Assembly (NCBI GenBank): GCA_034101475.1
Contig: JAXEJQ010000007.1
Coordinates: 1 to 64,000, forward strand
Origin: Limivivens sp034101475
GTDB taxonomy: Bacteria > Bacillota > Clostridia > Lachnospirales > Lachnospiraceae
Reading direction: 5' to 3'
Length of the DNA stretch: 64,000 bases
Shown piece by piece: positions 1-9,153 of this stretch (positions within the stretch are counted from its first letter, which is position 1; the number at the start of each line of letters is the position of its first letter). The notes beneath the pieces were generated by a model. The model saw nothing but the letters and a program-made list of their open reading frames with translations. It was not told where the DNA came from and did not search any database. Made by a program: the position numbers and the translations under genes.

Positions 1-723
1 CTGGTAACGCTCATCATCGGGGTTCACTGCGACAGCCGTATCACCCAGCAGCGTTTCCGGACGGGTAGTGGCAATTTCTACGAATTTGCCCTCTTCTCCC
101 ACAATGGGATAATTAATATGCCAGAAAAATCCATCCTGATCCACATGTTCAACTTCCGCATCGGAAATGGAGGTCTGACATACCGGGCACCAGTTGACAA
201 TCCGGGAGCCCTTGTAAATATAGCCTTTCTCATACAGGCGGATAAACACTTCTTCCACTGCCTTGGAACAGCCCTCATCCATGGTAAAGCGCTCTCTGTC
301 CCAGTCAGCGGAGGAACCCAGCTTTTTCAGCTGATTGATAATCCGGGAACCGTACTCTTCCTTCCAGGCCCAGGCATGCTTCAGAAACTCTTCTCTGCCG
401 ATGTCTTCTTTATCGATGCCCTGTTCCTTCAGCTTGTTAATCACTTTAACTTCCGTGGCAATGGCTGCGTGATCCGTTCCCGGCTGCCACAGAGCATTGT
501 AGCCCTGCATCCTCTTATAACGGATCAGAATGTCCTGCATGGTGTTGTCCAGGGCATGGCCCATGTGAAGCTGCCCGGTAACGTTTGGCGGGGGCATCAC
601 GATGGTGAAGGGTTTCTTGCTGCGGTCAACCTCCGCGTGAAAATATTTCTTGTCCAGCCATTTCTGGTAAAGACGCTCTTCCAGGCCCTTGGGGTCATAG
701 GTTTTTGCCAGTTCTTTGCTCAT
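1..723 (-). CDS. valS: Valyl-tRNA synthetase (N-terminal part, cut by window edge)
   Basis: Class I aminoacyl-tRNA synthetase that charges tRNA-Val in the cytoplasm. Only the first 241 residues are in the window; the gene continues past position 1. The class I signature is visible as PPPNVTGQLHMGHA, with HMGH at residues 53-56, followed by the editing-domain motif TTRPETLLGDTAV near residue 220. The start is ATG at 723, preceded by a GGAGAAAAACC-type ribosome binding site. Upstream lie a T-box leader and a strong promoter, so expression should respond to uncharged tRNA-Val. The identification is secure, although the KMSKS half of the active site is outside the window. Confidence 0.97.
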   Translation of the reverse strand, partial: MSKELAKTYDPKGLEERLYQKWLDKKYFHAEVDRSKKPFTIVMPPPNVTGQLHMGHALDNTMQDILIRYKRMQGYNALWQPGTDHAAIATEVKVINKLKEQGIDKEDIGREEFLKHAWAWKEEYGSRIINQLKKLGSSADWDRERFTMDEGCSKAVEEVFIRLYEKGYIYKGSRIVNWCPVCQTSISDAEVEHVDQDGFFWHINYPIVGEEGKFVEIATTRPETLLGDTAVAVNPDDERYQ

Positions 724-839
724 GGTTTTTCTCCTTCTCGCTTTGTCAGTCTTTTTGCTCTCTTCTGCGGTCCGAAAATATCCTGCCCGGAGGGCTTTTT
801 CCTATTCCAGAGGTACGAATTCAGCCGCCACTTCTGTAA

Positions 840-1160
840 CAGAAAAAAGCCCTCTGTGCATCTCTGCACAAAGGGCGAATGTCTCGCGGTACCACCTTGT
901 CTTATACGCGGATATCTGCAGTAAACAGCTCTCCCGGCGTACATCTCTCATGATCCGATAACGGGGATCAGACGGGAAAGCCTACTGTTCTCCCGTCTCT
1001 TCTGCCGGCAGAAATCCCTGCCGCAGCTCCACGGTGTTCAGCTTCCCGGTTCAAAAGCTACCTTCCATCGATGCCTTCCCGAACAGCCTTTCAGCCGGTG
1101 AACTGTCCTCTCTGAGGGGGCGGTCAATGTACTCCTCTTTCTCACTACCTTTTTCGTATA
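840..1160 (-). promoter_or_regulatory. T-box leader (tRNA-Val responsive) of valS
   Basis: On the minus strand the conserved T-box sequence AAGGTGGTACCGCG lies at 898-885. It is followed by a terminator hairpin at 849-876 (arms GCCCTTTGTGCA and TGCACAGAGGGC) and a T-run at 847-842. Upstream, an AGAGAGGA segment and a GGCTGAAAGG loop look like the distal part of Stem I. A GTA triplet at 1061-1059, just before GCTTTTGAACC, is a plausible Val specifier codon, but I did not fold the RNA. In this class, uncharged tRNA pairs with the leader and prevents termination. Confidence 0.93.
849..876 (-). terminator. Regulated terminator of the valS T-box
   Basis: A 12-bp stem with a 4-base loop is followed on the minus strand by six T residues. 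It competes with the antiterminator formed by the T-box sequence at 885-898. Confidence 0.85.
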
Positions 1161-1166
1161 GTGGTT

Positions 1167-1195
1167 ATGATAGACAATTTTCCCGGGTTTGTCAA
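1167..1195 (-). promoter_or_regulatory. Sigma-A type promoter of valS
   Basis: Read on the minus strand: a perfect -35 TTGACA (1195-1190), a 17-base spacer and a -10 TATCAT (1172-1167). It lies directly upstream of the T-box leader, placing the transcription start near 1160. Confidence 0.85.
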
Positions 1196-1264
1196 GAGGG
1201 CATCGAAAATTTCCACATCCGGCACCGTTCCGACAGAGTCTGTGTTTTCTGTCAGAGTTCCCGT

Positions 1265-1894
1265 TTACTCGCTGCCTTCCGGACTTTGGGTCCCTTTCGA
1301 AGCATCCCCCTTCTCCAGCAGGGAATCAATCAGGGTCCAAATCTCCTCCCGTCCCTGCTTCGTCTCTGCGGAAAAAGGAATCACAATGGTCCCGGGCCGT
1401 ACCTGAAGACCGGTCTTTACCGCCTTCACCTGTTTTGCCACCTGGCTTCGCTTCAGCTTATCCAGCTTTGTGGCAACGATAATGGGTTCAAAACCATTGT
1501 AGAGAATCCAGTCATACATCTGCTTGTCGTTGGCGGAGGGGTCATGGCGGATATCAATAAGCAAAAACACCGCTTTCAGCTGTTTCGAGCCATGCAGATA
1601 ACGCTCGATCAGCTTTCCCCACTGCTCCTTGGCCTCCTGGGATACCTTCGCGTACCCATAGCCGGGCAGGTCCACCAGATACACCGCATCATTGACGTTA
1701 TAGAAATTGATGGTCTGGGTTTTCCCGGGCTGGGCACTGGTTCTGGCCAGTGCTTTCCGGTTCATCAGCGCATTGATCAGGGAAGATTTCCCCACATTGG
1801 ATTTCCCTGCAAAGGCCACTTCCATGCAGAGATTTTTCGGCAGCGTACTGGTAATTCCGCATACCGTCTCCAGAGAAACATTTTTGATTATCAT
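1265..1894 (-). CDS. engB: Ribosome biogenesis GTPase YsxC/EngB
   Basis: TrmE-Era-EngA-EngB family GTPase needed for late assembly of the large ribosomal subunit. It has 209 residues, normal for the family. The G1 P-loop GKSNVGKSS is at residues 30-38, the G3 motif DLPGYG near 75 and the G4 motif TKLD near 142. The ATG at 1894 overlaps the stop of lon by four bases, so the two are translationally coupled, an arrangement known from other Firmicutes. It is the last gene of the tig-clpP-clpX-lon-engB run. The valS promoter begins about 70 bases downstream. Confidence 0.95.
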   Translation of the reverse strand: MIIKNVSLETVCGITSTLPKNLCMEVAFAGKSNVGKSSLINALMNRKALARTSAQPGKTQTINFYNVNDAVYLVDLPGYGYAKVSQEAKEQWGKLIERYLHGSKQLKAVFLLIDIRHDPSANDKQMYDWILYNGFEPIIVATKLDKLKRSQVAKQVKAVKTGLQVRPGTIVIPFSAETKQGREEIWTLIDSLLEKGDASKGTQSPEGSE

Positions 1895-4218
1895 GGTTTT
1901 TCCTTTACAAGTGCAGCCTGAAGCACCTCATCCATGTGCTCCACAAAGAGAATTTCCAGTCCTTTTTTGATTTCACCAGAAATTTCCTCCACATCAGGCT
2001 TGTTTTTCAGGGGTACCAGAACGGTGCGCATCCCGGCATTTTTCGCCGCCAGAAGCTTCTCCTTCAGGCCTCCGATGGGCAGAACCCGTCCACGGAGAGT
2101 AATCTCACCTGTCATGGCGATATCCGCCCGCACCGGAATCCGGGTAATGGCGGAAAGCATGGCCGTTGCCATGGTAATCCCGGCAGAAGGTCCGTCTTTG
2201 GGAACGGCTCCCTCCGGAATATGGATATGGATGTCCTTTTCCTTGAAGAAATCATCCGGAATCTCGTAGGCTCTACTGACTGAGCGGATGTAACTGATCC
2301 CCGCCTTGGCGGATTCCTTCATCACGTCACCGAGCTGTCCGGTGAGCATGATCTCACCCTTTCCGGGCATAACATTCACTTCAATCTCCAGCGTATCTCC
2401 GCCCACACTGGTCCAGGCCAGGCCGCGGACAATCCCGATTTCATTTTCTTTATTCAGACGGTTGACCGTATAACGCTCTCTCCCCAGATACTTCTCCAGG
2501 TTATTCTCCGTAATCTTCAGGCTCTTCTTATCACCTTCCAGAAGCTCTCTGGCTGCTTTCCGGCAGATCTGTCCCAGCTTCCGCTCCAGATTCCGGACAC
2601 CCGCTTCCTTTGTATAGGCACTGATGGTTTTCCGGAGAGCGCCGTCGCTGATACTGAACTGATAGCCCTCCAGGCCGTTTGCCTCAATCTGTTTCTGCAG
2701 AAGATGCTCCTTTGCGATATGCAGCTTCTCATTTTCCGTATAGCTGGAAATCTCAATCAGCTCCATCCGGTCCAGCAGAGGTCTGGGAATGGTCTGAACG
2801 TCATTGGCTGTGGCGATGAACAGAACCTCAGACAAATCCAGCGGAATCTCCACATAATGATCCCGAAATCTGCTGTTCTGCTCCGAATCCAGTACCTCCA
2901 GCAGAGCAGAGGACGTGTCCCCCTTGTAATCACTGCTGACTTTATCAATCTCATCCAGAAGCATCAGCGGATTTTTCACCCCTGCCATCTTCATGCCATT
3001 GGCAATGCGCCCCGGCATGGCACCCACATAGGTGCGCCGGTGTCCGCGGATCTCCGCTTCATCCCGCACACCGCCCAGGCAGATGCGGACATACTTTTTG
3101 TTCAGTGCCCGGGCAATGGACTTCGCAATGGAGGTCTTCCCGGTTCCCGGCGGCCCCACCAGGCAGAGAATGGGACTTTCCCCTTTTTTCGTCAGATTCC
3201 GGACTGCCAGGAATTCCAGAATCCGCTCCTTCACCTTCTCCAGTCCATAGTGATCTGCCTCCAGAATCTCCTTCGCATTCTGAAGATCCCCGTTATCCTC
3301 GGAAACCCGATCCCAGGGAAGCTCCAGAAGCGTCTCGATATAGCCCCGGATCACGGTACTCTCGGAAGAGTTGTTTCCAACGCTCTTAAAACGGGTAATC
3401 TCCTTGGCGATCCGTTCCTTCACCTCCGGACTGGCCTGAAGCTTTTTCAGCTCCTCCTGATAATGATCCGCATCACTTACGGTGTTGTCCTCGCCAAGCT
3501 CCTCCCGGATCAGCTTCAGCTGCTCCCGGAGAATGTATTCTTTCTGGTTTTTATCAATCCGTGCCTTGACCTTTTCCTGAATATCCGCCTTGATCTTCAT
3601 GACCTCCACTTCATTGGCCAGAACAACACAGAGCAGATCAAACCGGTCTGTCAGGGAAACAGCCTCCAGAAGCCGCTGCTTCTGTTCATAATATAAAGGA
3701 ATATTGATACAGATCTGATCCACCAGACTGCTCAGATCATTGATTTCCAGCATCTGGCCCAGCAGTTCCTTGCTGATTTTCGGATGGATTCTGGCATATT
3801 CCGCAAAAATATCCTTCAGTCCCCGGGCCATGGCTTCCTGGCTCCGCTCATCCAGATCACAGCCCTTTTCCTCCTCGAAGGTCATGGCCTCCGCCCACAG
3901 GCATCCGTCCTCCTCCGACAAGGCAGTAAGCTCTGCACGCTCCACGCCTTCCACCAGAACCCGGAAAATATTTTTCGGAAGTTTCATCACCTGTTTGACC
4001 AGGGCAATGGTTCCGACCCGGTATAAATCCTTCATCTCCGGCTCATTCACTTCCGGATCCCTCTGGGCAATCACCAGAATCTTCTGGTCCTGCAGCATGG
4101 CCTTCTCCACAGCCTGAATCGACCGTTTCCGGCTGATATCAAAATGAATCACCATGGACGGGAGAATCGTCATGCCCCGCAGAGCCACCAGAGGGATATT
4201 TCTTATCAGTTCACTCAT
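1891..4218 (-). CDS. lon: ATP-dependent protease Lon (LonA type)
   Basis: Cytosolic AAA+ serine protease that degrades misfolded and regulatory proteins. It has 775 residues with the full LonA architecture: an N-terminal substrate domain (1-200), a helical coiled region, an AAA+ module with Walker A GPPGTGKT at 355-362 and Walker B LLLDEID near 420, then the protease domain with catalytic Ser in PKDGPSAG (about 675) and Lys about 40 residues later. The start ATG at 4218 overlaps the clpX stop by four bases. No heat-shock operator (CIRCE or CtsR) was found directly upstream; transcription probably comes from the clpP/tig side. Confidence 0.97.
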   Translation of the reverse strand: MSELIRNIPLVALRGMTILPSMVIHFDISRKRSIQAVEKAMLQDQKILVIAQRDPEVNEPEMKDLYRVGTIALVKQVMKLPKNIFRVLVEGVERAELTALSEEDGCLWAEAMTFEEEKGCDLDERSQEAMARGLKDIFAEYARIHPKISKELLGQMLEINDLSSLVDQICINIPLYYEQKQRLLEAVSLTDRFDLLCVVLANEVEVMKIKADIQEKVKARIDKNQKEYILREQLKLIREELGEDNTVSDADHYQEELKKLQASPEVKERIAKEITRFKSVGNNSSESTVIRGYIETLLELPWDRVSEDNGDLQNAKEILEADHYGLEKVKERILEFLAVRNLTKKGESPILCLVGPPGTGKTSIAKSIARALNKKYVRICLGGVRDEAEIRGHRRTYVGAMPGRIANGMKMAGVKNPLMLLDEIDKVSSDYKGDTSSALLEVLDSEQNSRFRDHYVEIPLDLSEVLFIATANDVQTIPRPLLDRMELIEISSYTENEKLHIAKEHLLQKQIEANGLEGYQFSISDGALRKTISAYTKEAGVRNLERKLGQICRKAARELLEGDKKSLKITENNLEKYLGRERYTVNRLNKENEIGIVRGLAWTSVGGDTLEIEVNVMPGKGEIMLTGQLGDVMKESAKAGISYIRSVSRAYEIPDDFFKEKDIHIHIPEGAVPKDGPSAGITMATAMLSAITRIPVRADIAMTGEITLRGRVLPIGGLKEKLLAAKNAGMRTVLVPLKNKPDVEEISGEIKKGLEILFVEHMDEVLQAALVKEKP

Positions 4219-5510
4219 GCAGTTTCCTCAATTTCTTTAAACCCTTTTTTCTTCCGTGTGGTCACAGGAAGCTTTTCCCGGTAACCAAGAACCGGATCTC
4301 CGATTCCGTCAATCACATCCTCCGTCACAATGCAGCTCTCCACATTTTCCTCCGAAGGAATGTTGTACATCAGATCCATCATGGAAGTCTCCAGGATGGA
4401 ACGAAGGCCTCTGGCACCTGTTTTTCTGGCCAGAGATTTATCTGCTATGGCCTCAATGGCCGCATCCTCAAATTCCAGATCCACGCCGTCCAGTTCAAAC
4501 AGCTTTTTATACTGTTTGATAATGGAATTCTTCGGTTCCTGCAGAATCCGGATCAGTGTTTCCTTATCCAGTGCATCCAGAGAAACCACCACCGGCACAC
4601 GACCGATGATCTCCGGAATCATACCGAATTTCACAAAATCCTGGGGAAGCACCTGCTTCAGCACCTCACCCACATTGCGCTCCCGTTTATCGGTGAGCAC
4701 GGTATTGAAGCCGATGGCCTTGGTATCCAGACGGCTCTCAATAATCTTATCCAGTCCCTCAAAAGCGCCTCCGCAGATAAACAGAATATTCGTGGTATCA
4801 ATCTGAAGCAGCTCCTGATGGGGATGCTTTCTGCCTCCCTGGGGCGGGACACTGGCCACCGTACCCTCCAGAATTTTCAGGAGAGCCTGCTGAACACCTT
4901 CTCCGGATACATCCCGTGTAATGGAAGCATTCTCGGACTTCCGGGTGATTTTATCAAACTCATCAATATAGATAATCCCGTATTCAGCGCGCTTGATATC
5001 ATAATCCGCAGCCTGAATGATCTTCAGAAGAATATTTTCCACATCCTCGCCCACGTACCCGGCCTCTGTCAGCGCCGTAGCATCCGCAATGGCAAAAGGA
5101 ACGTTCAGAAGTCTGGCCAGCGTCTGGGCCAGAAGCGTCTTCCCGGAACCGGTGGGACCCAGCATCAGGATATTGCTCTTCTGCAGCTCCACGCCCAGGT
5201 TCCTGCCTGCGGTGATCCGCTTATAATGGTTGTAAACAGCCACTGCCAGGGCTTTCTTGGCATCCTCCTGTCCAATGACGTAATCGTCCAGAAATGTCTT
5301 GATCTCCCGGGGCTTGATCAGGTTGATGCCGGTCTCACTGTCAATCTCATAATCCTCATCCAGCTCTTCCTCCACGATCTCCGCACAGATCTCAATACAC
5401 TCATCGCAGATATAGACCCCTTCCGGTCCTGCGATCAGCTTGCGCACCTGATCCTCTGATTTATTACAAAAAGAACATCTTACTTTATGCTCTTGGGATT
5501 TTCCTGCCAT
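4215..5510 (-). CDS. clpX: ClpX, ATP-binding specificity subunit of the ClpXP protease
   Basis: AAA+ unfoldase that recognises substrates and feeds them to ClpP. It has 431 residues. The N-terminal zinc-binding domain has four cysteines (CSFC at 12-15 and CDEC near 34-37). Walker A GPTGSGKT is at about 118-125, with a Walker B YIDEFDK and the RKSEN segment. The ATG at 5510 is 148 bases from the clpP stop. It lies immediately downstream of clpP and upstream of lon in the same direction, the usual tig-clpP-clpX-lon order of Clostridia. Confidence 0.97.
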   Translation of the reverse strand: MAGKSQEHKVRCSFCNKSEDQVRKLIAGPEGVYICDECIEICAEIVEEELDEDYEIDSETGINLIKPREIKTFLDDYVIGQEDAKKALAVAVYNHYKRITAGRNLGVELQKSNILMLGPTGSGKTLLAQTLARLLNVPFAIADATALTEAGYVGEDVENILLKIIQAADYDIKRAEYGIIYIDEFDKITRKSENASITRDVSGEGVQQALLKILEGTVASVPPQGGRKHPHQELLQIDTTNILFICGGAFEGLDKIIESRLDTKAIGFNTVLTDKRERNVGEVLKQVLPQDFVKFGMIPEIIGRVPVVVSLDALDKETLIRILQEPKNSIIKQYKKLFELDGVDLEFEDAAIEAIADKSLARKTGARGLRSILETSMMDLMYNIPSEENVESCIVTEDVIDGIGDPVLGYREKLPVTTRKKKGFKEIEETA

Positions 5511-5616
5511 TTTTCTACCTCACAGCTATACATTTCCTGGTCCCCGAAGGACTCCTGCAGCCGTTGACGCGCCAGCGGCACCGGCCGTTCCTGATCTGCG
5601 TTCAACGTAACAGTAA

Positions 5617-5648
5617 GGGGCTGCCGCGTTTCAAACGCAACAGTCCCC
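5617..5648. other. Hairpin in the clpP-clpX intergenic region
   Basis: An imperfect stem pairs GGGGCTG with CAGTCCCC around an inner GCGTTT/AAACGC stem. On the minus strand it sits just after the clpP stop but has no T-run, so it is more likely an mRNA-processing or 3'-end-stability element than a strong terminator. Confidence 0.4.
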
Positions 5649-5658
5649 TCATGTGTTT

Positions 5659-6240
5659 TTATCGGCTCGTAATTACTTTATCAATAATACCATAAGCAAG
5701 CGCTTCCTCTGCGCTCATATAATTGTCACGCTCGGTATCTCTCTCGATAACCTCCAGCGGCTGACCGGTATTCGCTGCCAGATGCTGGTTCAGCTTTCTT
5801 CTGGTGTCCAGAATCTTGTCTGCTACAATTTTAATGTCGCTGGCCTGTCCCTGCGCTCCGCCGGAGGGCTGATGAATCATAATCTCCGCGTTGGGCAGAG
5901 CCAGACGCTTGCCTTTCGTTCCGCCGGCCAGCAAAAAGGCACCCATGCTGGCAGCCATACCCATACAGATCGTGGATACGTCGCATTTGATATAATGCAT
6001 GGTGTCATAAATCGCCCATCCGGCACTGACAGAACCGCCCGGACTGTTGATATACAGATGAATATCCTTACCCGGATCCTCAGATTCCAGAAACAGAAGC
6101 TGCGCAACAATCAGGTTCGCGCTCACATCGTTGACTTCCTCCCCGAGGAAAATGATTCTGTCCTTTAATAAACGTGAATAAATGTCGTAGGATCTCTCGC
6201 CACGGCTTGTCTGTTCAATGACATAAGGTACTAAGCTCAT
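5659..6240 (-). CDS. clpP: ClpP, proteolytic subunit of the ATP-dependent Clp protease
   Basis: Serine peptidase that forms tetradecamers and works with ClpX and ClpA/C-type unfoldases. It has 193 residues, the standard length. The catalytic triad is visible: Ser98 in GMAASMGA, His123 in MIHQPSGG and Asp172 in ERDTERD. The ATG is at 6240. It is 35 bases downstream of tig and in the same operon as tig and probably clpX. Only one clpP copy is present in this window. Confidence 0.97.
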   Translation of the reverse strand: MSLVPYVIEQTSRGERSYDIYSRLLKDRIIFLGEEVNDVSANLIVAQLLFLESEDPGKDIHLYINSPGGSVSAGWAIYDTMHYIKCDVSTICMGMAASMGAFLLAGGTKGKRLALPNAEIMIHQPSGGAQGQASDIKIVADKILDTRRKLNQHLAANTGQPLEVIERDTERDNYMSAEEALAYGIIDKVITSR

Positions 6241-6275
6241 GATGACTCTCCTCTCTGATGCCCTGTATTCGCTGC

Positions 6276-7562
6276 TTATACTTCCTTCGCTGCGTCTCTT
6301 ACCAGATCAACGGCTGCCTGGATCGCCAGATCTTTTCTCATCTGATCTCTCTCATAATCGCCCATCAGCTCTTTCAGTTTTTCAACTTCCATCTTGTAGG
6401 CTTCTGCCATCTTCGCGATCTCTTCGTCAATCTTCTCTTCAGAAATTTCGATATTCTCCGCTTTTGCAACTGCTTCCAGTACCAGGCTGTTCTCGATACG
6501 CTTCAGAGCTTCCGGTCTCATCTGCTCTTTCATCTTTTCTGCATCCATTCCCGTAAACTGGAAATACTGTTCCATGGTCAGTCCCTGAGACTGCATTCTT
6601 CTGGAGAAGTCCTCGATCATGTTGCGGATCTGTCCTTCTACCATCGGCTCCGGAATTTCCATCTCAGCGTTTTCTACAATCTTTTCAATAACGGCATTGG
6701 TCTTCTCGTTCTTGGCTTCTCTTTCTTTTCTTTCCAGAAGCTTGGTACGGATATCTGCCTTATATTCCTCCAGTGTATTGAACTCAGATACTTCCTGGGC
6801 GAACTCATCGTCTGCTTCCGGCAGCTCTTTCACCTTAATCTCATTCACCTTGCATTTGAATACGGCTGCCTTGCCTGCCAGATCCTCAGCATGGTAATCC
6901 TCCGGGAAGGTTACATTAACATCCAGCTCTTCCCCGATCTTCGCGCCTACCAGTTGCTCTTCAAAGCCCGGAATAAAGCTTCCGCTGCCTACGGTCAGCT
7001 CATAGTTTTCGGATTTGCCGCCCTGGAAGGGAACCCCGTCAACGGAACCGTCAAAATCCAGTTTGATGATATCGCCGTTTTCCACTGCTCTGTCATCCAC
7101 ATCAATGGTTCTGGAGTTCTTTTCTCTCTCCTTATCCACCTCTGCCTGAACTTCTTCGTCCGTTACTTCCACTTCTTTCTTCGGAACTTCCACACCCTTA
7201 TACTCACCCAGGGTTACTTCCGGCTTCACAGCTACCTCTGCCGTAAAGATAAAGGGCTTTCCTGATTCGATCTGGGTAACGGAAATCTCCGGCTGAGATA
7301 CGATCTCCAGCTCGCACTCCTCCAGTGCTTTATTGTATGCTTCAGGAATCAGGGCATTTGCCGCATCTTCGTAGAAAATTCCCTTTCCATACATTTTCTC
7401 AATCATGGCGCGCGGTGCTTTCCCTTTACGGAAGCCCGGAAGGTTGATTCTGGATTTGTTTTTCAGATATGCCTTCTGTACTGCACTTTCGAATTCTTCA
7501 GCAGAAGCTTCAATGGTAAGCCTTGCCATGTTTTTCTCTAATTTCTCGACCTGTAAACTCAT
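6276..7562 (-). CDS. tig: Trigger factor, ribosome-associated chaperone / peptidyl-prolyl isomerase
   Basis: Binds near the ribosomal exit tunnel and assists folding of nascent chains. It has three parts: an N-terminal ribosome-binding domain with the signature GFRKGKAPR near residue 45, an FKBP-type PPIase domain about 155-245, and a long helical C-terminal chaperone domain. I chose the ATG at 7562 (MSLQVEKLEKN) because AAGGAGG lies 11 bases upstream. A TTG three codons earlier would sit only 2 bases after the Shine-Dalgarno and is unlikely. It is the first gene of the Clp/Lon block. Confidence 0.96.
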   Translation of the reverse strand: MSLQVEKLEKNMARLTIEASAEEFESAVQKAYLKNKSRINLPGFRKGKAPRAMIEKMYGKGIFYEDAANALIPEAYNKALEECELEIVSQPEISVTQIESGKPFIFTAEVAVKPEVTLGEYKGVEVPKKEVEVTDEEVQAEVDKEREKNSRTIDVDDRAVENGDIIKLDFDGSVDGVPFQGGKSENYELTVGSGSFIPGFEEQLVGAKIGEELDVNVTFPEDYHAEDLAGKAAVFKCKVNEIKVKELPEADDEFAQEVSEFNTLEEYKADIRTKLLERKEREAKNEKTNAVIEKIVENAEMEIPEPMVEGQIRNMIEDFSRRMQSQGLTMEQYFQFTGMDAEKMKEQMRPEALKRIENSLVLEAVAKAENIEISEEKIDEEIAKMAEAYKMEVEKLKELMGDYERDQMRKDLAIQAAVDLVRDAAKEV

Positions 7563-7660
7563 GTTTCCCAATTCCTCCTTGATTCTTCTATGGAAACGGC
7601 CTGTCTGATATTCTTTTGCCGCTGTATGAATCAGTCTCAGGACTGTCCATACTTACAGTC

Positions 7661-7690
7661 ATTGTAATAGTATATCACAAGCTTTTCCAA
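7661..7690 (-). promoter_or_regulatory. Candidate promoter of tig
   Basis: On the minus strand: -35 TTGGAA (7690-7685), an 18-base spacer and -10 TACAAT (7666-7661), about 100 bases upstream of the tig start. The boxes are only moderate matches to consensus. Confidence 0.4.
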
Positions 7691-7731
7691 AATGCCACTA
7701 CTTTTTTCACAGTTCCCAACACAGAACGCAT

Positions 7732-7781
7732 CCTGTGTGCATGCTTTTGTTGCTATGAAGCCTGAAAGGCTGAATAGTAAC
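7732..7781. repeat. Palindromic dispersed repeat, copy 1
   Basis: Bases 7732-7775 match 15643-15686 at 38 of 44 positions. The core AGCCT-GAA-AGGCT is a perfect 5-bp hairpin. In this copy it is extended by GTTGCTAT (7749-7756) pairing with ATAGTAAC (7774-7781) with one mismatch. It lies between the DUF975 gene and tig. It resembles a REP-type extragenic palindrome and has no T-run typical of a terminator. Confidence 0.7.
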
Positions 7782-7803
7782 GAACTTTTCGGAACCGAAT
7801 GTC

Positions 7804-8586
7804 TCAGAAACAGCCAGGAAGCTCATAGGTATTTGTGATCCCCCTCTGAATCGCGTCCATCCGCAGCACTGCGTACAGTTCCGCCTTCGTCCCTGCCATA
7901 TAGGGTGCCGTCCACAGAACATTTGACAGATTGCAGGTCACAGCCCCCAGAAGCATCCAGGGCAGGAAGGACAGATCCAGCAGGAATGCTTCCATTTTCT
8001 GTCCATCCATCATCTCCCTGCTCAGTTCGAAAATCCTGGACTGCTCCAGTTCCGGATTCTCCGCCAGAATATAGGGTACCAGGTAGTATTCGTAGGATTT
8101 CACAATCCCCGGCACAACCAGAAGCAGAGACCACAGAAAAATCTTTATTTTCTGCAGGAAGGTGGTAATGACAACATTACCGTATCGGCCGTTCCGGAAA
8201 GCGTACAGAAGATCCCCGACAGACGGCCGGCCTATCTGCGCCTTCAGAAAGAAATACTGTTTTCCCACTTCCATGGGATTGCCCACCAGAATTTTCACCA
8301 GCAGTCCGATAACCGCAACAATCATACCCATCGTCAGAAAAATCAGCCCGGTCACGCTGCCCACCAGCGCGCTGACAGCCCGGCGGACCGGTCCGGAATA
8401 ATCTCCGTGATCTGTTTCCGGAGTCACAACCCGTATCTCTGTCTTCCCGTTCTCTGAGCTGCTGCCGCCGGAGCTGTAGCTTCCTCCCAGAATCCCGGCA
8501 ATCAGGCAGACAGCCACTGCTGCCCAGTAACATTTTCGAAGCAGCTCCTTCGAGCGCTGCTTCAGCTCATATCTTGTCCACATCAT
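7804..8586 (-). CDS. DUF975 family integral membrane protein
   Basis: Unknown function. The N-terminal MWTRYELKQRSKELL followed by a hydrophobic segment is typical of DUF975 (PF06161), a family of multi-pass proteins common in Firmicutes. There are several hydrophobic segments: about residues 20-37, 88-115, 155-175 and 205-230. The first external loop is short and Gly/Ser-rich. Two ATG codons (8586 and 8583) follow a GAGGGA site, so the start may be either. It stands alone between convergent or unrelated genes, with no operon partner. It could be a transport or envelope protein, but nothing here shows which. Confidence 0.75.
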   Translation of the reverse strand: MMWTRYELKQRSKELLRKCYWAAVAVCLIAGILGGSYSSGGSSSENGKTEIRVVTPETDHGDYSGPVRRAVSALVGSVTGLIFLTMGMIVAVIGLLVKILVGNPMEVGKQYFFLKAQIGRPSVGDLLYAFRNGRYGNVVITTFLQKIKIFLWSLLLVVPGIVKSYEYYLVPYILAENPELEQSRIFELSREMMDGQKMEAFLLDLSFLPWMLLGAVTCNLSNVLWTAPYMAGTKAELYAVLRMDAIQRGITNTYELPGCF

Positions 8587-8604
8587 CGGCTCCCTCTTTT
8601 CCTC

Positions 8605-9153
8605 TTACTGATAAAGTATGCTGCAGCCAATCCGATCGGCTTCTTCTTTCCCCGAAAGCAGACGAATCAGTTCCAGTCCAAAGGGGATGGCAGTCCCCAT
8701 TCCACGGCTGGTTGTCACGTTTCCGTCTGTCACAACCGGCACCTCCAGCACCTTGGCACCGGTCAGGCGTTCCTCAAACCCCGGATAGCAGACGGCCTGC
8801 TTTCCCTTCAGAAGCCCCAGATCTCCAAGAACACTGGGGGCTGCGCAGATAGCCGCCACATGAATCGCCTTCTCTGCAGCATGAACCAGTTTTTCTGTCA
8901 GCTCCCGGCAGGCCCCCAGATTTCGGGTCCCCGGCATTCCGCCCGGAAGTACCAGAAAATCCCCCGGCTTTTCCGAAACCTGATCCAGCTTCAGATCCGC
9001 TTCAATGGAAATCCCATGGGCGCCTGTCACCCGAAGGCTGTCGTTTATGGAAACCATCCGTACTTTCTGTGAGGCCCGGCGCAAAAGATCCACCACAGTC
9101 AGACCTTCGATTTCTTCAAATCCATCCGCAAAAAAAACATAAATCTCAGTCAT
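8605..9153 (-). CDS. DJ-1/PfpI family protein (class I glutamine amidotransferase-like)
   Basis: Of 182 residues, matching the DJ-1/ThiJ/YajL clade. The conserved cysteine lies in the nucleophile elbow AAICAAPSVLG near residue 100, and a conserved acid lies near residue 15 (FEEIEGL). Members act as redox-sensing chaperones or are proposed protein/nucleotide deglycases; which applies here cannot be told. I chose the ATG at 9153 because the GAGGAG site is 8 bases away. An upstream ATG at 9159 would be only 2 bases from it. It ends 19 bases before the DUF975 start, so the two may be co-transcribed. Confidence 0.88.
   Translation of the reverse strand: MTEIYVFFADGFEEIEGLTVVDLLRRASQKVRMVSINDSLRVTGAHGISIEADLKLDQVSEKPGDFLVLPGGMPGTRNLGACRELTEKLVHAAEKAIHVAAICAAPSVLGDLGLLKGKQAVCYPGFEERLTGAKVLEVPVVTDGNVTTSRGMGTAIPFGLELIRLLSGKEEADRIGCSILYQ

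Noticed and set aside
118..924. 268-residue open frame on the plus strand across valS and its leader
   Set aside because: Shadow of valS and of the T-box leader; the minus strand encodes HMGH and other synthetase motifs.
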